DNA of 64,000 nt from CAZWDL01 sp964632995 (GTDB lineage: Bacteria > Bacteroidota > Bacteroidia > Chitinophagales > Saprospiraceae): NCBI GenBank assembly GCA_964632995.1, contig CAZWDL010000007.1:29520-93519 (forward strand), read 5' to 3'. How positions within the stretch are numbered: position 1 is the stretch's first letter; each line of letters opens with the position of its first letter. The position numbers were made by a program, and so were the translations under genes. Positions 1 to 8,260 of this stretch are shown piece after piece. The notes beneath the pieces were generated by a model. It worked only from the letters and a program-made list of their open reading frames with translations, ran no database searches and had not been told where the DNA came from.

Positions 1-1244
1 CCGACACCATGCCGGTAATAGAGCAACAGGCACAGCAACACCTTGTCGATGGCCGTGGCGAGCACGGTCCCCAGAGCGATTCCTGCCAGGCCCATCCGGC
101 CAACCAGGGCCAAGCTGAGTCCTATGTTTAGCATCAACTCCAGTACGGAGAGCCAGAGAATGACCTGATTATCCTGTAAAGCCATCAGGATGGTCCGGGA
201 AAAAATGAGCCGGCTGATCACTATGAGCAGAAAGAGGTTAAAGACGGGAACACTTGGCAGGAAAGCCTCCGAAAATACAAGAGGGAACCAATCATAGCTA
301 CTCAGCATCAGGATAATGGAAAGCGGAAAGAGAAAGTGAAACAAACGCCTCGATTTTGCCCTGAGCGCAGATAACCCTACCTGCAGATCACCGGAAAGCT
401 GCGGAAGCAGCCCCGTCCCCAGCGCGTTGGCCAGCGCCAGCGCCAGGGGTAACTCCCGGGCCCCGTATCGAAAGAGCGCGAACTGCGTCTCATCACCTCT
501 GTAATGCCAGCCGACCAGCCAGTTGTCAAAAGCCTGGTGAAAACCGCCCAACAAGGTATACAGCACCAACGGAAGAGATAATACCCACCAGGAGCGAAGA
601 AAGGCAGACGTAAAAGACCACTCCCCTTCTCTTCCCAGAAAAGCGAGTAACCAAATATGGCGGACTACAGCAAACAGCACCAGCCCGGTGAAAATCCCCT
701 GCAAGCCCCAGCCCAGGAAGACCGGAATGATCACGGCTGCAATTTGCAGGAAAAAGGATGCCAGCCCCAGCCAGGCAATCTCCCCTGGCCGGTCTTTCAA
801 CAGCAAAAAATGTTCAAGTAGAAAAGTAGGCGAGTGCAAAAAAAGAAAGAGCAGCATCAACTCGAACTGCGTCAGCCCGGCATTACCCGTCATCAACCTT
901 AAAACCGGTCCTTTTAGCAGCAGCAGACCTAAGGCCAATACCGCGCTTAAAGCAAAAAACAAAAGATAACTTTGAAAAAACAACCGGCCCTGGTCAGCCG
1001 TGGAATGACGGGGAAAAAGCGATAACAAACCCTGTATCAGCCCGGACACCCAGAAAAAAGTGAACACGTAGCCGATATACATCAGCATTTCGTATTCCCC
1101 TATAGCCTCCGGCGCCAAAGGAGATTTAGCCAGCAAAACAGCGATTCCAATCAAGGCCCCCTGCCGCAGCAGCTGGTAAAACTGTAAGGCTCTGACCTTA
1201 TCCCACTCTATGAGGCTTCTTGGTGTTGACGATCCTTTCCGCAC
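1..1244 (-). CDS. Polysaccharide/oligosaccharide flippase, 3' end beyond window
   Basis: About 414 codons are open on the minus strand and run off the left edge. The translation is almost entirely hydrophobic, with ten or more membrane segments separated by short basic loops, as in MOP-superfamily lipid-linked sugar flippases (Wzx-like). Such proteins move lipid-linked oligosaccharides or lipids across the inner membrane. I place the start at a GTG at 1242-1244, a single base after the stop of the upstream saccharopine reductase gene; the first in-frame ATG lies only at the first membrane segment. The coupling suggests co-transcription. The family call rests on topology and general resemblance, so the substrate is unknown. 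Confidence 0.7.
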   Translation of the reverse strand, partial: MRKGSSTPRSLIEWDKVRALQFYQLLRQGALIGIAVLLAKSPLAPEAIGEYEMLMYIGYVFTFFWVSGLIQGLLSLFPRHSTADQGRLFFQSYLLFFALSAVLALGLLLLKGPVLRLMTGNAGLTQFELMLLFLFLHSPTFLLEHFLLLKDRPGEIAWLGLASFFLQIAAVIIPVFLGWGLQGIFTGLVLFAVVRHIWLLAFLGREGEWSFTSAFLRSWWVLSLPLVLYTLLGGFHQAFDNWLVGWHYRGDETQFALFRYGARELPLALALANALGTGLLPQLSGDLQVGLSALRAKSRRLFHFLFPLSIILMLSSYDWFPLVFSEAFLPSVPVFNLFLLIVISRLIFSRTILMALQDNQVILWLSVLELMLNIGLSLALVGRMGLAGIALGTVLATAIDKVLLCLLLYYRHGV

Positions 1245-1245
1245 T

Positions 1246-2586
1246 TCAGGCCAGCACCCGTTCACGCTCTTCAAAAACGACGCCGTATTCCTCCAATTCC
1301 TCCAGAACAGGTTGGTATACTTCCTTCATCACCGGAATATTGACGCCTTTGGCGGTGATATTTTCCTGCATGACCAATTTGACAAAAATGCCCATGGGCA
1401 GACCTACCAACTTTGACATAGCTGTATCGACGCTGTCCTCCCCTTTCATCTTGAGTGTTGAGGTCAGCAGATGAGATTCTCCCTCCAGTTCGTATTCGAA
1501 TTCATGGTGCATAATGATCATATCCCTGTCCTTCCCCTTGAGGCGCCACTTATCCATCAGCAGGTCTTCGAGAATAAGCGCCGGCGTGGCATTTTTCAGT
1601 TTGATCCGTTTTTTTCGGAAGAGCCCCAACCATTCCAGGTTCTTCATCACCGGTGAATCATTCGGTTCTCCGATAAGATTGGCAACCCGCTCCTTGACCG
1701 ATCCGCCTACCGTATCGGGGCTCACGTAGGCATCCATGAGTTCGTGATAGGTCAACAGTGCCGAATCGATAATGGGATAGGAACCGTCGGTCAGCCCGAT
1801 CTTCACCAGGGCATGCCAGGAATCGCAGAAGCCGCGATAGCGCAAGGTTCCCCGAAGCAGGTTCGGAATCCCTTCCAGCCCGTAAACATCGCGATAGAGC
1901 AAGGAGTCGCGGTTGGCGTAAACTTCAAATTCGCCCAATTCCGGAATCTGAACGATGCGATATTCCTTAAACAAGCGATTATAGGGAATGTATTTAAATT
2001 TGCCGTCTTCGAGATATTGCGCCGTTCCCTGCCCAGCCAGAATGACATTGCGAGGGTTCCAAGTAAATTTGTAATGCCAGGGGTTATCGTCGCATTCCGG
2101 GGCAATGAGTCCGCCGGTATAACTGCGAAAAGCTTTGAGCTCGCCTCCTTTGGCTTTGACCTCATCAATTGTTTTCATAGCTGACATATGATCTATGCCC
2201 GGATCCAGCCCCATCTCGCCCATAAAGATCAGTTGCCGGTTGCGCGCTTCGTCCCCCAACCGGTACATTTCCTGAGAGACATAAGAGGCCGTAATCAAAT
2301 GCTTTTTCAGCTTGATACAATCGTGGGCCACTTCCAGATGCAGGTGTGCCGGCAACAGCGAGACGACTACATCGGCCCGGCTTATGAGGTCACGCCGGTC
2401 ATTGGTCTTGATGACGTCGAGCCAGGCCGCGCGGCCATTGGGATGATTATTCACCTTTTTTTTAGCCTGCGCCGGATCGGCATCTGCTACTGTAACAAAC
2501 CAATTGTATTTCTTAGCCTTTTCCAGCACGTAAGTGATAAGTGCCGTGGCGGAACGTCCCGCGCCGATGATGAGGATGTTAGTCAT
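1246..2586 (-). CDS. Saccharopine dehydrogenase family protein (LYS9-like)
   Basis: This 446-residue protein opens with a Rossmann nucleotide-binding turn (IIGAGRSATALI, residues 5-16). It continues with the saccharopine reductase C-terminal fold, including MGEMGLDPGIDHMSA in the middle. Length and order match NADP-type saccharopine dehydrogenases (glutamate-forming), which interconvert saccharopine and aminoadipate semialdehyde plus glutamate in lysine metabolism. Bacteroidota commonly carry such a gene, but whether it degrades lysine or does something else cannot be read from the sequence. The flippase GTG follows its stop by one base. No second lysine-catabolism gene (LKR part) is next to it. 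Confidence 0.85.
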   Translation of the reverse strand: MTNILIIGAGRSATALITYVLEKAKKYNWFVTVADADPAQAKKKVNNHPNGRAAWLDVIKTNDRRDLISRADVVVSLLPAHLHLEVAHDCIKLKKHLITASYVSQEMYRLGDEARNRQLIFMGEMGLDPGIDHMSAMKTIDEVKAKGGELKAFRSYTGGLIAPECDDNPWHYKFTWNPRNVILAGQGTAQYLEDGKFKYIPYNRLFKEYRIVQIPELGEFEVYANRDSLLYRDVYGLEGIPNLLRGTLRYRGFCDSWHALVKIGLTDGSYPIIDSALLTYHELMDAYVSPDTVGGSVKERVANLIGEPNDSPVMKNLEWLGLFRKKRIKLKNATPALILEDLLMDKWRLKGKDRDMIIMHHEFEYELEGESHLLTSTLKMKGEDSVDTAMSKLVGLPMGIFVKLVMQENITAKGVNIPVMKEVYQPVLEELEEYGVVFEERERVLA

Positions 2587-2795
2587 ATCAATCTAATGGT
2601 TCTTTGAAAATTTGCTGCCGGGAAAAATATTCTTTCCCGACTAGCAGTCTGTCGGAGTTGTTAATGCTCACTGTAGAAAAAGTACGTATATTATCCACAA
2701 CATAAAAAGCCTTTTAAAAAATGCCTTTAGCCATCAATGAAAACACAATATAAGGTAAAAGTTTATTCAAAACCTGTCATCCGGTCATCCAAGCC

Positions 2796-3278
2796 ATGAG
2801 AGAAAAGCGTTTACAAACTGTCGTTCAGGTATTTGACAATCTTGAAGAAGTCTCAAAATCCGATCGCGAACTGCTGATGAAAGCCGGCGAAAGTCTGCAA
2901 ACAGCTTATGCACCCTATTCGGGGTTTCGAGTCGGCGCAGCCGTTCGGCTCAGGAACGGCCAGGTCATCACGGGCGGTAATCAGGAAAACGCTGCCTATC
3001 CCATGTGCCTCTGCGCCGAACGGGTAGCCCTTGCGACAGCGGCTGCCCAATATCCGGAAGTGCCGGTTCTTTCCATCGCCATTACCGTTCGCAGCGAGCG
3101 ACACGTTGTCGACAGTCCCGCCTCTCCTTGCGGCGCCTGCCGGCAGGTGATCTGCGAGACTGAAGACCGGTATCAACATCCCATTTCCATCCTTCTACGG
3201 GGGGAGGCCGGGCCGGTGTATAAAATCAGTACAGGAAGGGATTTACTGCCGCTGGCGTTCACCGGGGCGACCTTATAA
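2796..3278 (+). CDS. cdd: Cytidine deaminase
   Basis: This 160-residue enzyme deaminates cytidine and deoxycytidine to uridine and deoxyuridine in pyrimidine salvage. The zinc site is complete: the C-A-E triad at residues 73-75, where Glu75 is the proton shuttle, and P-C-x-x-C at 111-115. The substrate loop YAPYSGFRVGAA at 38-49 is typical of the homotetrameric family. The protein is slightly longer than the usual 130-140 residues because of a 25-residue N-terminal lead. It is a single gene between divergent and convergent neighbours, and the NUDIX gene ends 17 bp downstream on the other strand. Confidence 0.93.
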   Translation: MREKRLQTVVQVFDNLEEVSKSDRELLMKAGESLQTAYAPYSGFRVGAAVRLRNGQVITGGNQENAAYPMCLCAERVALATAAAQYPEVPVLSIAITVRSERHVVDSPASPCGACRQVICETEDRYQHPISILLRGEAGPVYKISTGRDLLPLAFTGATL

Positions 3279-3294
3279 GGAGTTTTCCAGAAAG

Positions 3295-3879
3295 TCAGAA
3301 TTTCCCTCCTTTCCAGGCTTTTTTGGCCTCCGATTCGGTGTAGGTCATGCTTCCCACATGCACCTGCTGACGGCCCCGGCGCTGATCTTCAAAGTAATTT
3401 CTAAGGGTAAAAACCGAGGAGGTAAAAGCAATCTCCTTCCAGGGAATTTCTTCTTCCCGGAAGAGTTGCACTTCCAGGCTTTCGGGCCCGGGTTGAAAAT
3501 CGAGATGACGCAATTCGCCCAGGAAATGAATGTACATTTGGTTGATATGGGGGATGCTAAAGATGGCGTGAAGACCAAGCAAATTGATTTCGGCCAGTGC
3601 TTCTTCCCAAACTTCGCGCAAAGCTCCTTCTTCTACCGTTTCACCGTTCTCCATATATCCGCTGGGAACGTTCCAGTAGCCGTAGCGGGGTTCGATAGCG
3701 CGGCGGCAAAGTAATACCTGTTCTCGCCACAGGGGTAAACAGCCGGTAACGACCTTAGGGTTTGTGTAAAATATGCGCTGACAATTTCGGCATACATAGC
3801 GTTCCCGGTTGTCCCCTTTGGGGATTTTAAGTTCCAGGTTGGAAGACCCGCAGTTGCTACAAAAATTCATCATGTACAT
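3295..3879 (-). CDS. NUDIX hydrolase with N-terminal zinc ribbon
   Basis: The 194-residue protein has a CxxC...CxxC zinc ribbon (Cys7, 10, 30, 33) ahead of a NUDIX fold, the layout of NudC-like and plant FAD-pyrophosphatase-like NUDIX enzymes. The NUDIX box runs from Gly74 through Glu80 to Arg88-Glu89 and Glu92-Glu93, so the metal-binding glutamates are present. The conserved Gly that normally follows the EE pair is Leu95 here. It probably hydrolyses a nucleoside diphosphate linked to another moiety; the substrate is unknown. Three Met codons lie at the start (3879, 3873, 3870), and any of them could be used. kdsB lies directly upstream on the same strand (24 bp). Confidence 0.85.
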   Translation of the reverse strand: MYMMNFCSNCGSSNLELKIPKGDNRERYVCRNCQRIFYTNPKVVTGCLPLWREQVLLCRRAIEPRYGYWNVPSGYMENGETVEEGALREVWEEALAEINLLGLHAIFSIPHINQMYIHFLGELRHLDFQPGPESLEVQLFREEEIPWKEIAFTSSVFTLRNYFEDQRRGRQQVHVGSMTYTESEAKKAWKGGKF

Positions 3880-3903
3880 AAAGGGCCATACCGGGGAAAA
3901 GGT

Positions 3904-4653
3904 TCAAACTCGCTCGTTGGCCAGCAAGGAGCGGGCGCGTTCCAGATCGGCCGGTGTATCGACGCCGAGGGTTTCCCCCGCAGTAATGCCCACAAATATT
4001 TGCCGTCCCGATTCCAGCCAGCGCAGTTGCTCCAGGGATTCGGCGCGTTCGTAGGTGGAGACGGGCAAGGTGGTCACTTCCAGGAGGGCGGAGCGGCGGA
4101 AACCGTACAGGCCGATGTGCTTATAATAAGGCGCATGCTTGAGCCAGTCGGTCTGAGGCGCATTGCGCAGGTAGGGTATGGGACTTCGGCTAAAATAAAG
4201 TGCCCGCTGCGCCTGGGAAAGAACTACTTTTACTACATTGGCATTAAAGAGTTCCTCGGTTTGATCGATCCGCCGGGCCAGCGTGCTGATTTCTACCCTT
4301 TCGGCTTTCAGCGGGCGGATCACTTGATTAATTTGCTCCGGATCGATGAAAGGTTCATCGCCCTGAATATTGACGATCAGTTCTGCCGATTCGATCTGCT
4401 CGACTACCTCGGCACAGCGATCTGTTCCGCTCTGGTGATCCAGTCGCGTCATAAGAGCTTGGCCACCGAAAGCTTTTACGTTCTGAAGGATGCGTTCATC
4501 ATCTGTGGCAACAATCACCTGATCTACCAATTCTGCGGCGGCTACCCTTTCGTAAACCCGCTGGATCATGCTGCGCCCGCCAATATCGACCAGCGGTTTT
4601 CCGGGAAAGCGGCTGGAAGCATATCGGGCAGGTATGATACCTATAGTTTTCAT
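3904..4653 (-). CDS. kdsB: 3-deoxy-manno-octulosonate cytidylyltransferase
   Basis: KdsB activates Kdo with CTP to CMP-Kdo for the lipid A inner core. The 249-residue length is standard. The N-terminal nucleotide-binding motif PARYASSRFPGKPL is intact, as are VATDDERI and the NIQGDEPFI motif that binds metal and substrate. The downstream NUDIX gene is 24 bp away on the same strand, so the two are probably co-transcribed. The divergent LysM gene begins 33 bp upstream. With lpxB elsewhere in the window, this confirms an outer membrane with Kdo-lipid A. Confidence 0.95.
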   Translation of the reverse strand: MKTIGIIPARYASSRFPGKPLVDIGGRSMIQRVYERVAAAELVDQVIVATDDERILQNVKAFGGQALMTRLDHQSGTDRCAEVVEQIESAELIVNIQGDEPFIDPEQINQVIRPLKAERVEISTLARRIDQTEELFNANVVKVVLSQAQRALYFSRSPIPYLRNAPQTDWLKHAPYYKHIGLYGFRRSALLEVTTLPVSTYERAESLEQLRWLESGRQIFVGITAGETLGVDTPADLERARSLLANERV

Positions 4654-4686
4654 ATTTTTGTTATAAGCACTTAAAGCAATAAAACT

Positions 4687-5553
4687 ATGAGCAAAACACT
4701 TTGGCTGTTCCTCTTTCTGTTTTTTTTCTTTCCTTCTTCTCAGGCGCAGGCTATCGTGGACAGCACAAGCTACCTGACCCTTAAAGATACGATATTTCTG
4801 AGCGTCGGCCCTTATGGGACCAAGCTATTAGAACATCAGATGCAGGAAGACCAAACGCTATTTTCCCTCGCCAGCTTTTACGGTATGTCGGTCGAGGAAC
4901 TCTATTACTACAACCCCGAACTAAGGAGCGGTGTTGTCGATATTGGGCAAAAGGTTAGGATACCCATCCCGAATCGCGCTATTCTCCGGTTCCAGTTTCC
5001 TCCTTTCGGTCCCCTCAACTACAGCTACATCCCTGTTTTTTACCGGGTGCGAAAAGGAGATACGCTTTTTCGCATTTCCAAAAACTTCTTCCGTATGCCG
5101 GTCGATACGGTACGTTCCTGGAACTACCTCTGGGACGATAAGCTGGAACTGGGGCAATGCCTGCATGTAGGCTGGATGAATATCCAAGGCGTTCCGAAAG
5201 AATACAGAAAAAATATGGAAGATCCGCTGACCAAACGCAACGCACCGCTGCGCGAAAACTACTTTCTCGGCATAGGCCCACAAAAGGAATACGAGCAACA
5301 GGGAGTTGCCATCTGGAAAAAAGAAGACAAAGCGAGCTCGGAGTTTTACGCGCTGCACCGCTATGCTCCGGAGAACTCCGTTATAGAAGTAGTTAACCCT
5401 ATGACCAAACGCAGTATTTACGCGAAAGTTATCGGTAAAATACCGGACCGGACCTATGAAGACAATGTAATCGTCGTGCTCTCACCACTATCAGCAACCG
5501 CTCTCGGTGCAAAAGATCATCGTTTTTTTGTCCGGGTTACCTATCTTAAATGA
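4687..5553 (+). CDS. Secreted LysM protein with RlpA/DPBB-like C-terminus
   Basis: This 288-residue protein has a cleavable signal peptide (hydrophobic residues 5-20, ending in SQAQA). Two LysM modules follow: one at about 55-100 (QTLFSLASFYGMSVEELYYY) and one at about 118-162 (YRVRKGDTLFRISKNFF). The C-terminal region, from about residue 195, contains GVAIWKKED, NPMTKRSIYAKVIG and a final VRVTYLK. This resembles the double-psi beta-barrel of RlpA-type proteins that Bacteroidota often attach to LysM repeats. It should bind peptidoglycan in the periplasm; enzymatic activity is not evident. It is divergent from kdsB. Confidence 0.75.
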   Translation: MSKTLWLFLFLFFFFPSSQAQAIVDSTSYLTLKDTIFLSVGPYGTKLLEHQMQEDQTLFSLASFYGMSVEELYYYNPELRSGVVDIGQKVRIPIPNRAILRFQFPPFGPLNYSYIPVFYRVRKGDTLFRISKNFFRMPVDTVRSWNYLWDDKLELGQCLHVGWMNIQGVPKEYRKNMEDPLTKRNAPLRENYFLGIGPQKEYEQQGVAIWKKEDKASSEFYALHRYAPENSVIEVVNPMTKRSIYAKVIGKIPDRTYEDNVIVVLSPLSATALGAKDHRFFVRVTYLK

Positions 5554-5706
5554 TACCTTTGCCGGGTTGAGTTGTTAAAATAGAGATGCCAGTGCGCCGG
5601 TGATGATGCGGAAATAATATTTTGATGGTCTGAAAAGGCCCGTCCGGCAACGCTGGTTCGCTCAAATGAACGTCCAATAACTAGTCAAAAGAAAAATTCA
5701 ACCCTC

Positions 5707-7065
5707 ATGGATTACAAGAAGAATATACTAGAAACGATTGGTAATACCCCCATGGTGCAACTACACAAGGTAGTCACTGAGATACCAGCGCTCGTACTGA
5801 TGAAAGTGGAAACCTTCAACCCGGGGCATTCTATAAAGGACCGTATGGCCGTAAAGATGCTTGAAGATGCAGAAGCCCGCGGCGACATCAAGCCGGGCGG
5901 CACCATCATCGAATGCACTTCCGGTAACACGGGTATGGGGCTGGCGCTGGGCGCCGCCGTAAAGGGTTATAAATGTATTTTCACCACCAGTGATAAGCAA
6001 TCAAAGGAAAAAATCGATTTGCTCAAAGCTGTTGGAGCCGAAGTGATCGTCTGTCCTACCAACGTAGAACCGGATGATCCCCGCTCCTATTACTCCGTAG
6101 CCCGACGGCTGAGTGAAGAAATCCCCAACTCCTTCTGGTTCAACCAGTACGACAACCTCTCCAACCGGCAGGCGCATTACGAAAGCACCGGCCCCGAAGT
6201 CTGGGAGCAGACTCAGGGAAAAGTCACCCACCTCGTCGTCGGAGTAGGCACCGGCGGCACCATTTCCGGAACGGGCCGCTATCTCAAGGAGCAAAACCCG
6301 GAGGTCAAAGTTTGGGGAATCGATACCTACGGTTCGGTCTTCAAAAAGTACCACGAAACCGGAGAATTCGATCCCAAGGAAATTTATCCTTACATCACGG
6401 AGGGGATCGGAGAAGATATTCTGCCCAAGAATGTCGATTTTGACGTGATCGACCACTTTGAAAAAGTAACTGATAAAGACGGAGCCGTCATGGCCCGCCG
6501 CCTGGCCCGCGAGGAAGGCCTGCTGATGGGCTATTCCGCAGGCTCCGCAGTCGCCGGATTATTGCAGTTAAAAGACCGCTTGACTGAAGACGACGTGGTG
6601 GTCATCGTCATTCATGACCACGGCAGCCGCTACGTTGGTAAGATTTACAACGATGATTGGATGATCCAGCGTGGATTCCTGGAACGGGAACTGAAAGTCA
6701 AGGACCTGCTCAATATGAAAGAAGAAAAAGGCTTTTTCTCCGTTCAGAAAGATCAGACGGTCAAGGAAGCACTCGACCTCATGAAACAACGCGATATCTC
6801 CCAGATGCCCGTGGTCCAAAACGGCGATATTGTAGGATCCCTTACGGAGAGCCTGGTGTTGACTTATTTGCTGGAGAACCCGGAAGACCACGCTCTGAAA
6901 TCTGTGGAAACTGTTATGGGCGCGCCTTTTCCCACCGTCAATGAAGATCTTCCATTTAACCAGTTGAGTAAATTCATCAGTAAACGCATTCCGGCAGTCA
7001 TCGCAAAAGACAAGGCAGGACGTCAGCATATTCTGACGCAATACGATATATTGCAGGCGATGTAA
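5707..7065 (+). CDS. cbs: Cystathionine beta-synthase
   Basis: This PLP enzyme condenses serine and homocysteine to cystathionine. Residues 1-325 are the fold-II synthase: the PLP lysine is in HSIKDRM (Lys44), the substrate loop is TSGNTGMG, and the phosphate loop is VGVGTGGTISG. Residues from about 335 to 452 form a pair of CBS domains, a regulatory tail that separates it from plain cysteine synthase. With the PLP lyase at 27 kb it could complete transsulfuration. It is a lone gene. Downstream lies a ~170-bp palindromic element rather than another gene. Confidence 0.9.
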   Translation: MDYKKNILETIGNTPMVQLHKVVTEIPALVLMKVETFNPGHSIKDRMAVKMLEDAEARGDIKPGGTIIECTSGNTGMGLALGAAVKGYKCIFTTSDKQSKEKIDLLKAVGAEVIVCPTNVEPDDPRSYYSVARRLSEEIPNSFWFNQYDNLSNRQAHYESTGPEVWEQTQGKVTHLVVGVGTGGTISGTGRYLKEQNPEVKVWGIDTYGSVFKKYHETGEFDPKEIYPYITEGIGEDILPKNVDFDVIDHFEKVTDKDGAVMARRLAREEGLLMGYSAGSAVAGLLQLKDRLTEDDVVVIVIHDHGSRYVGKIYNDDWMIQRGFLERELKVKDLLNMKEEKGFFSVQKDQTVKEALDLMKQRDISQMPVVQNGDIVGSLTESLVLTYLLENPEDHALKSVETVMGAPFPTVNEDLPFNQLSKFISKRIPAVIAKDKAGRQHILTQYDILQAM

Positions 7066-7073
7066 GCCGGCAT

Positions 7074-7240
7074 CTAGTACACTGTGTACTAAATTTTTCA
7101 ACATTTTGAAGGGCTCTTTTTCCCTCACTCTTCGTTCCGTGCTCGCCTTCGTAGCTTAGGCTACGAGGCTCCGCAGCGCCTCGATTGAGGAAAAAATCCC
7201 CTCTTCAAAATGCTAACTAACTTAATACACAGTGTACTAG
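7074..7240. repeat. ~170-bp palindromic element, copy A
   Basis: The outer arms (7074-7111 and about 7203-7240) are imperfect inverted repeats that begin and end with CTAG. An inner pair of arms (CTTTTTCCCTCA against TGAGGAAAAAAT) encloses a central hairpin CGTAGC-TTAG-GCTACG at about 7150-7166. It lies between two convergent genes and has no reading frame of its own. Copy B at 55130-55300 has the same length, the same CTAG ends and a matching central hairpin, but different arm sequences. A non-autonomous mobile element or a folded RNA are both possible. Confidence 0.6.
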
Positions 7241-7251
7241 TACCTCAGGAA

Positions 7252-8100
7252 CTAGAACAATTCCGCCTGCCGGCTGATGCTTGTTTCTTCAGTCCCGGTA
7301 GTCTTATTCTGTTGGGGAATAGGAGGGAGTATGCGTTTTACCAGTCGCAGGCGATGAGTGTACCGTCCGTCTTCTTCATTGTAAGCGCCATAGTGATCCA
7401 ACTTATCGATTCTGACTTTGCCGTGCACGTGCAGCAGCCCGCCTTCCGGTAAGATGAGGCCGACATGGGCAATGCGGCCTTTGCGGTTCTCGAAAAAAGC
7501 CAGGTCGCCTGGAAGGGTTTGTTCAATGAAATCCACCGCTGTTCCGGTTTCCAGCTGTTGCTGTGGTTCCCGGGGCATGGGAATACCCGCCATCTGGAAA
7601 ACGACCTGAATCAGTCCTGAACTGTCAATACCAAAAGGGGAACGCCCTCCCCACAGATAGGGCGCCTGTAAGTAGCGACGGGCCAACTTGATGATAAAAT
7701 CGGAATTGATCTCGATATCGGCAGGAAATACGGCCTGCCCGCTAAAAGTATAAATGGCCTCCCCCAGGTAGAAGCGCATACCGTCAAAATTAGGTAAACG
7801 GGCGCCCAGGGTGATAGGGAGAAAATGATCCTTGGCCATGACCGCCTGCATCAGCTCCAGGTTATAAGCAAAACGGTTTTGATAGCCATCGAATTCGGTA
7901 GGTGTGACGGGTTTGACCTGATGACTCACCACCCATCCAACGTAGTTGTCGTTTTCACAACGGATCTTCCACCACTTGCGTCCTTTGGTTTCCAGCACCT
8001 CGAACAACTCTCCGAAGAGGAGCTGAGAAACCATCTCACTCTTGTCAGAAGCCGAGTTGCGAATCGGCACCACACTGAGGGGGCATACACCGAAAGTCAT
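7252..8100 (-). CDS. NlpC/P60-like SH3 protein with Ser in place of catalytic Cys
   Basis: The 282-residue protein (ATG at 8098-8100; an upstream extension to 8226 is hydrophobic and unlike the family) starts with an SH3b-like region (residues 1-65). It ends in an NlpC/P60 domain (about 125-260). Family members cut peptidoglycan stem peptides with a Cys nucleophile in a D-C-S-G motif. Here the motif reads GIDSSGLIQ, so the nucleophile position (Ser160) is AGT, while the partner His212 in RIAHVGLIL is kept. It may be a catalytically silent cell-wall binder, or use Ser. No signal peptide is seen, so how it reaches the wall is unclear. Confidence 0.8.
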   Translation of the reverse strand: MTFGVCPLSVVPIRNSASDKSEMVSQLLFGELFEVLETKGRKWWKIRCENDNYVGWVVSHQVKPVTPTEFDGYQNRFAYNLELMQAVMAKDHFLPITLGARLPNFDGMRFYLGEAIYTFSGQAVFPADIEINSDFIIKLARRYLQAPYLWGGRSPFGIDSSGLIQVVFQMAGIPMPREPQQQLETGTAVDFIEQTLPGDLAFFENRKGRIAHVGLILPEGGLLHVHGKVRIDKLDHYGAYNEEDGRYTHRLRLVKRILPPIPQQNKTTGTEETSISRQAELF

Positions 8101-8226
8101 CAGGAAGGAGATTAAATGCCATGTTAATATTTCAAAAATAATAATTATCGGGGAAAGTCCGTTGATTTGAGTATAAATTAAATGGAAAGCGGCCGGCATC
8201 CCGGCTTCAAACTTCCGATACTTCAC

Positions 8227-8234
8227 TACCTTTG
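8227..8234 (+). promoter_or_regulatory. Bacteroidota -7 box for the PorP/SprF gene
   Basis: TACCTTTG matches the TAnnTTTG -7 consensus of the Bacteroidota housekeeping sigma factor exactly. It lies 26 bp before the start codon, giving a leader of about 20 nt. No clear TTTG -33 box sits at the expected distance. Confidence 0.5.
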
Positions 8235-8260
8235 CGCAAATTCAAGACACGACAGCATCT

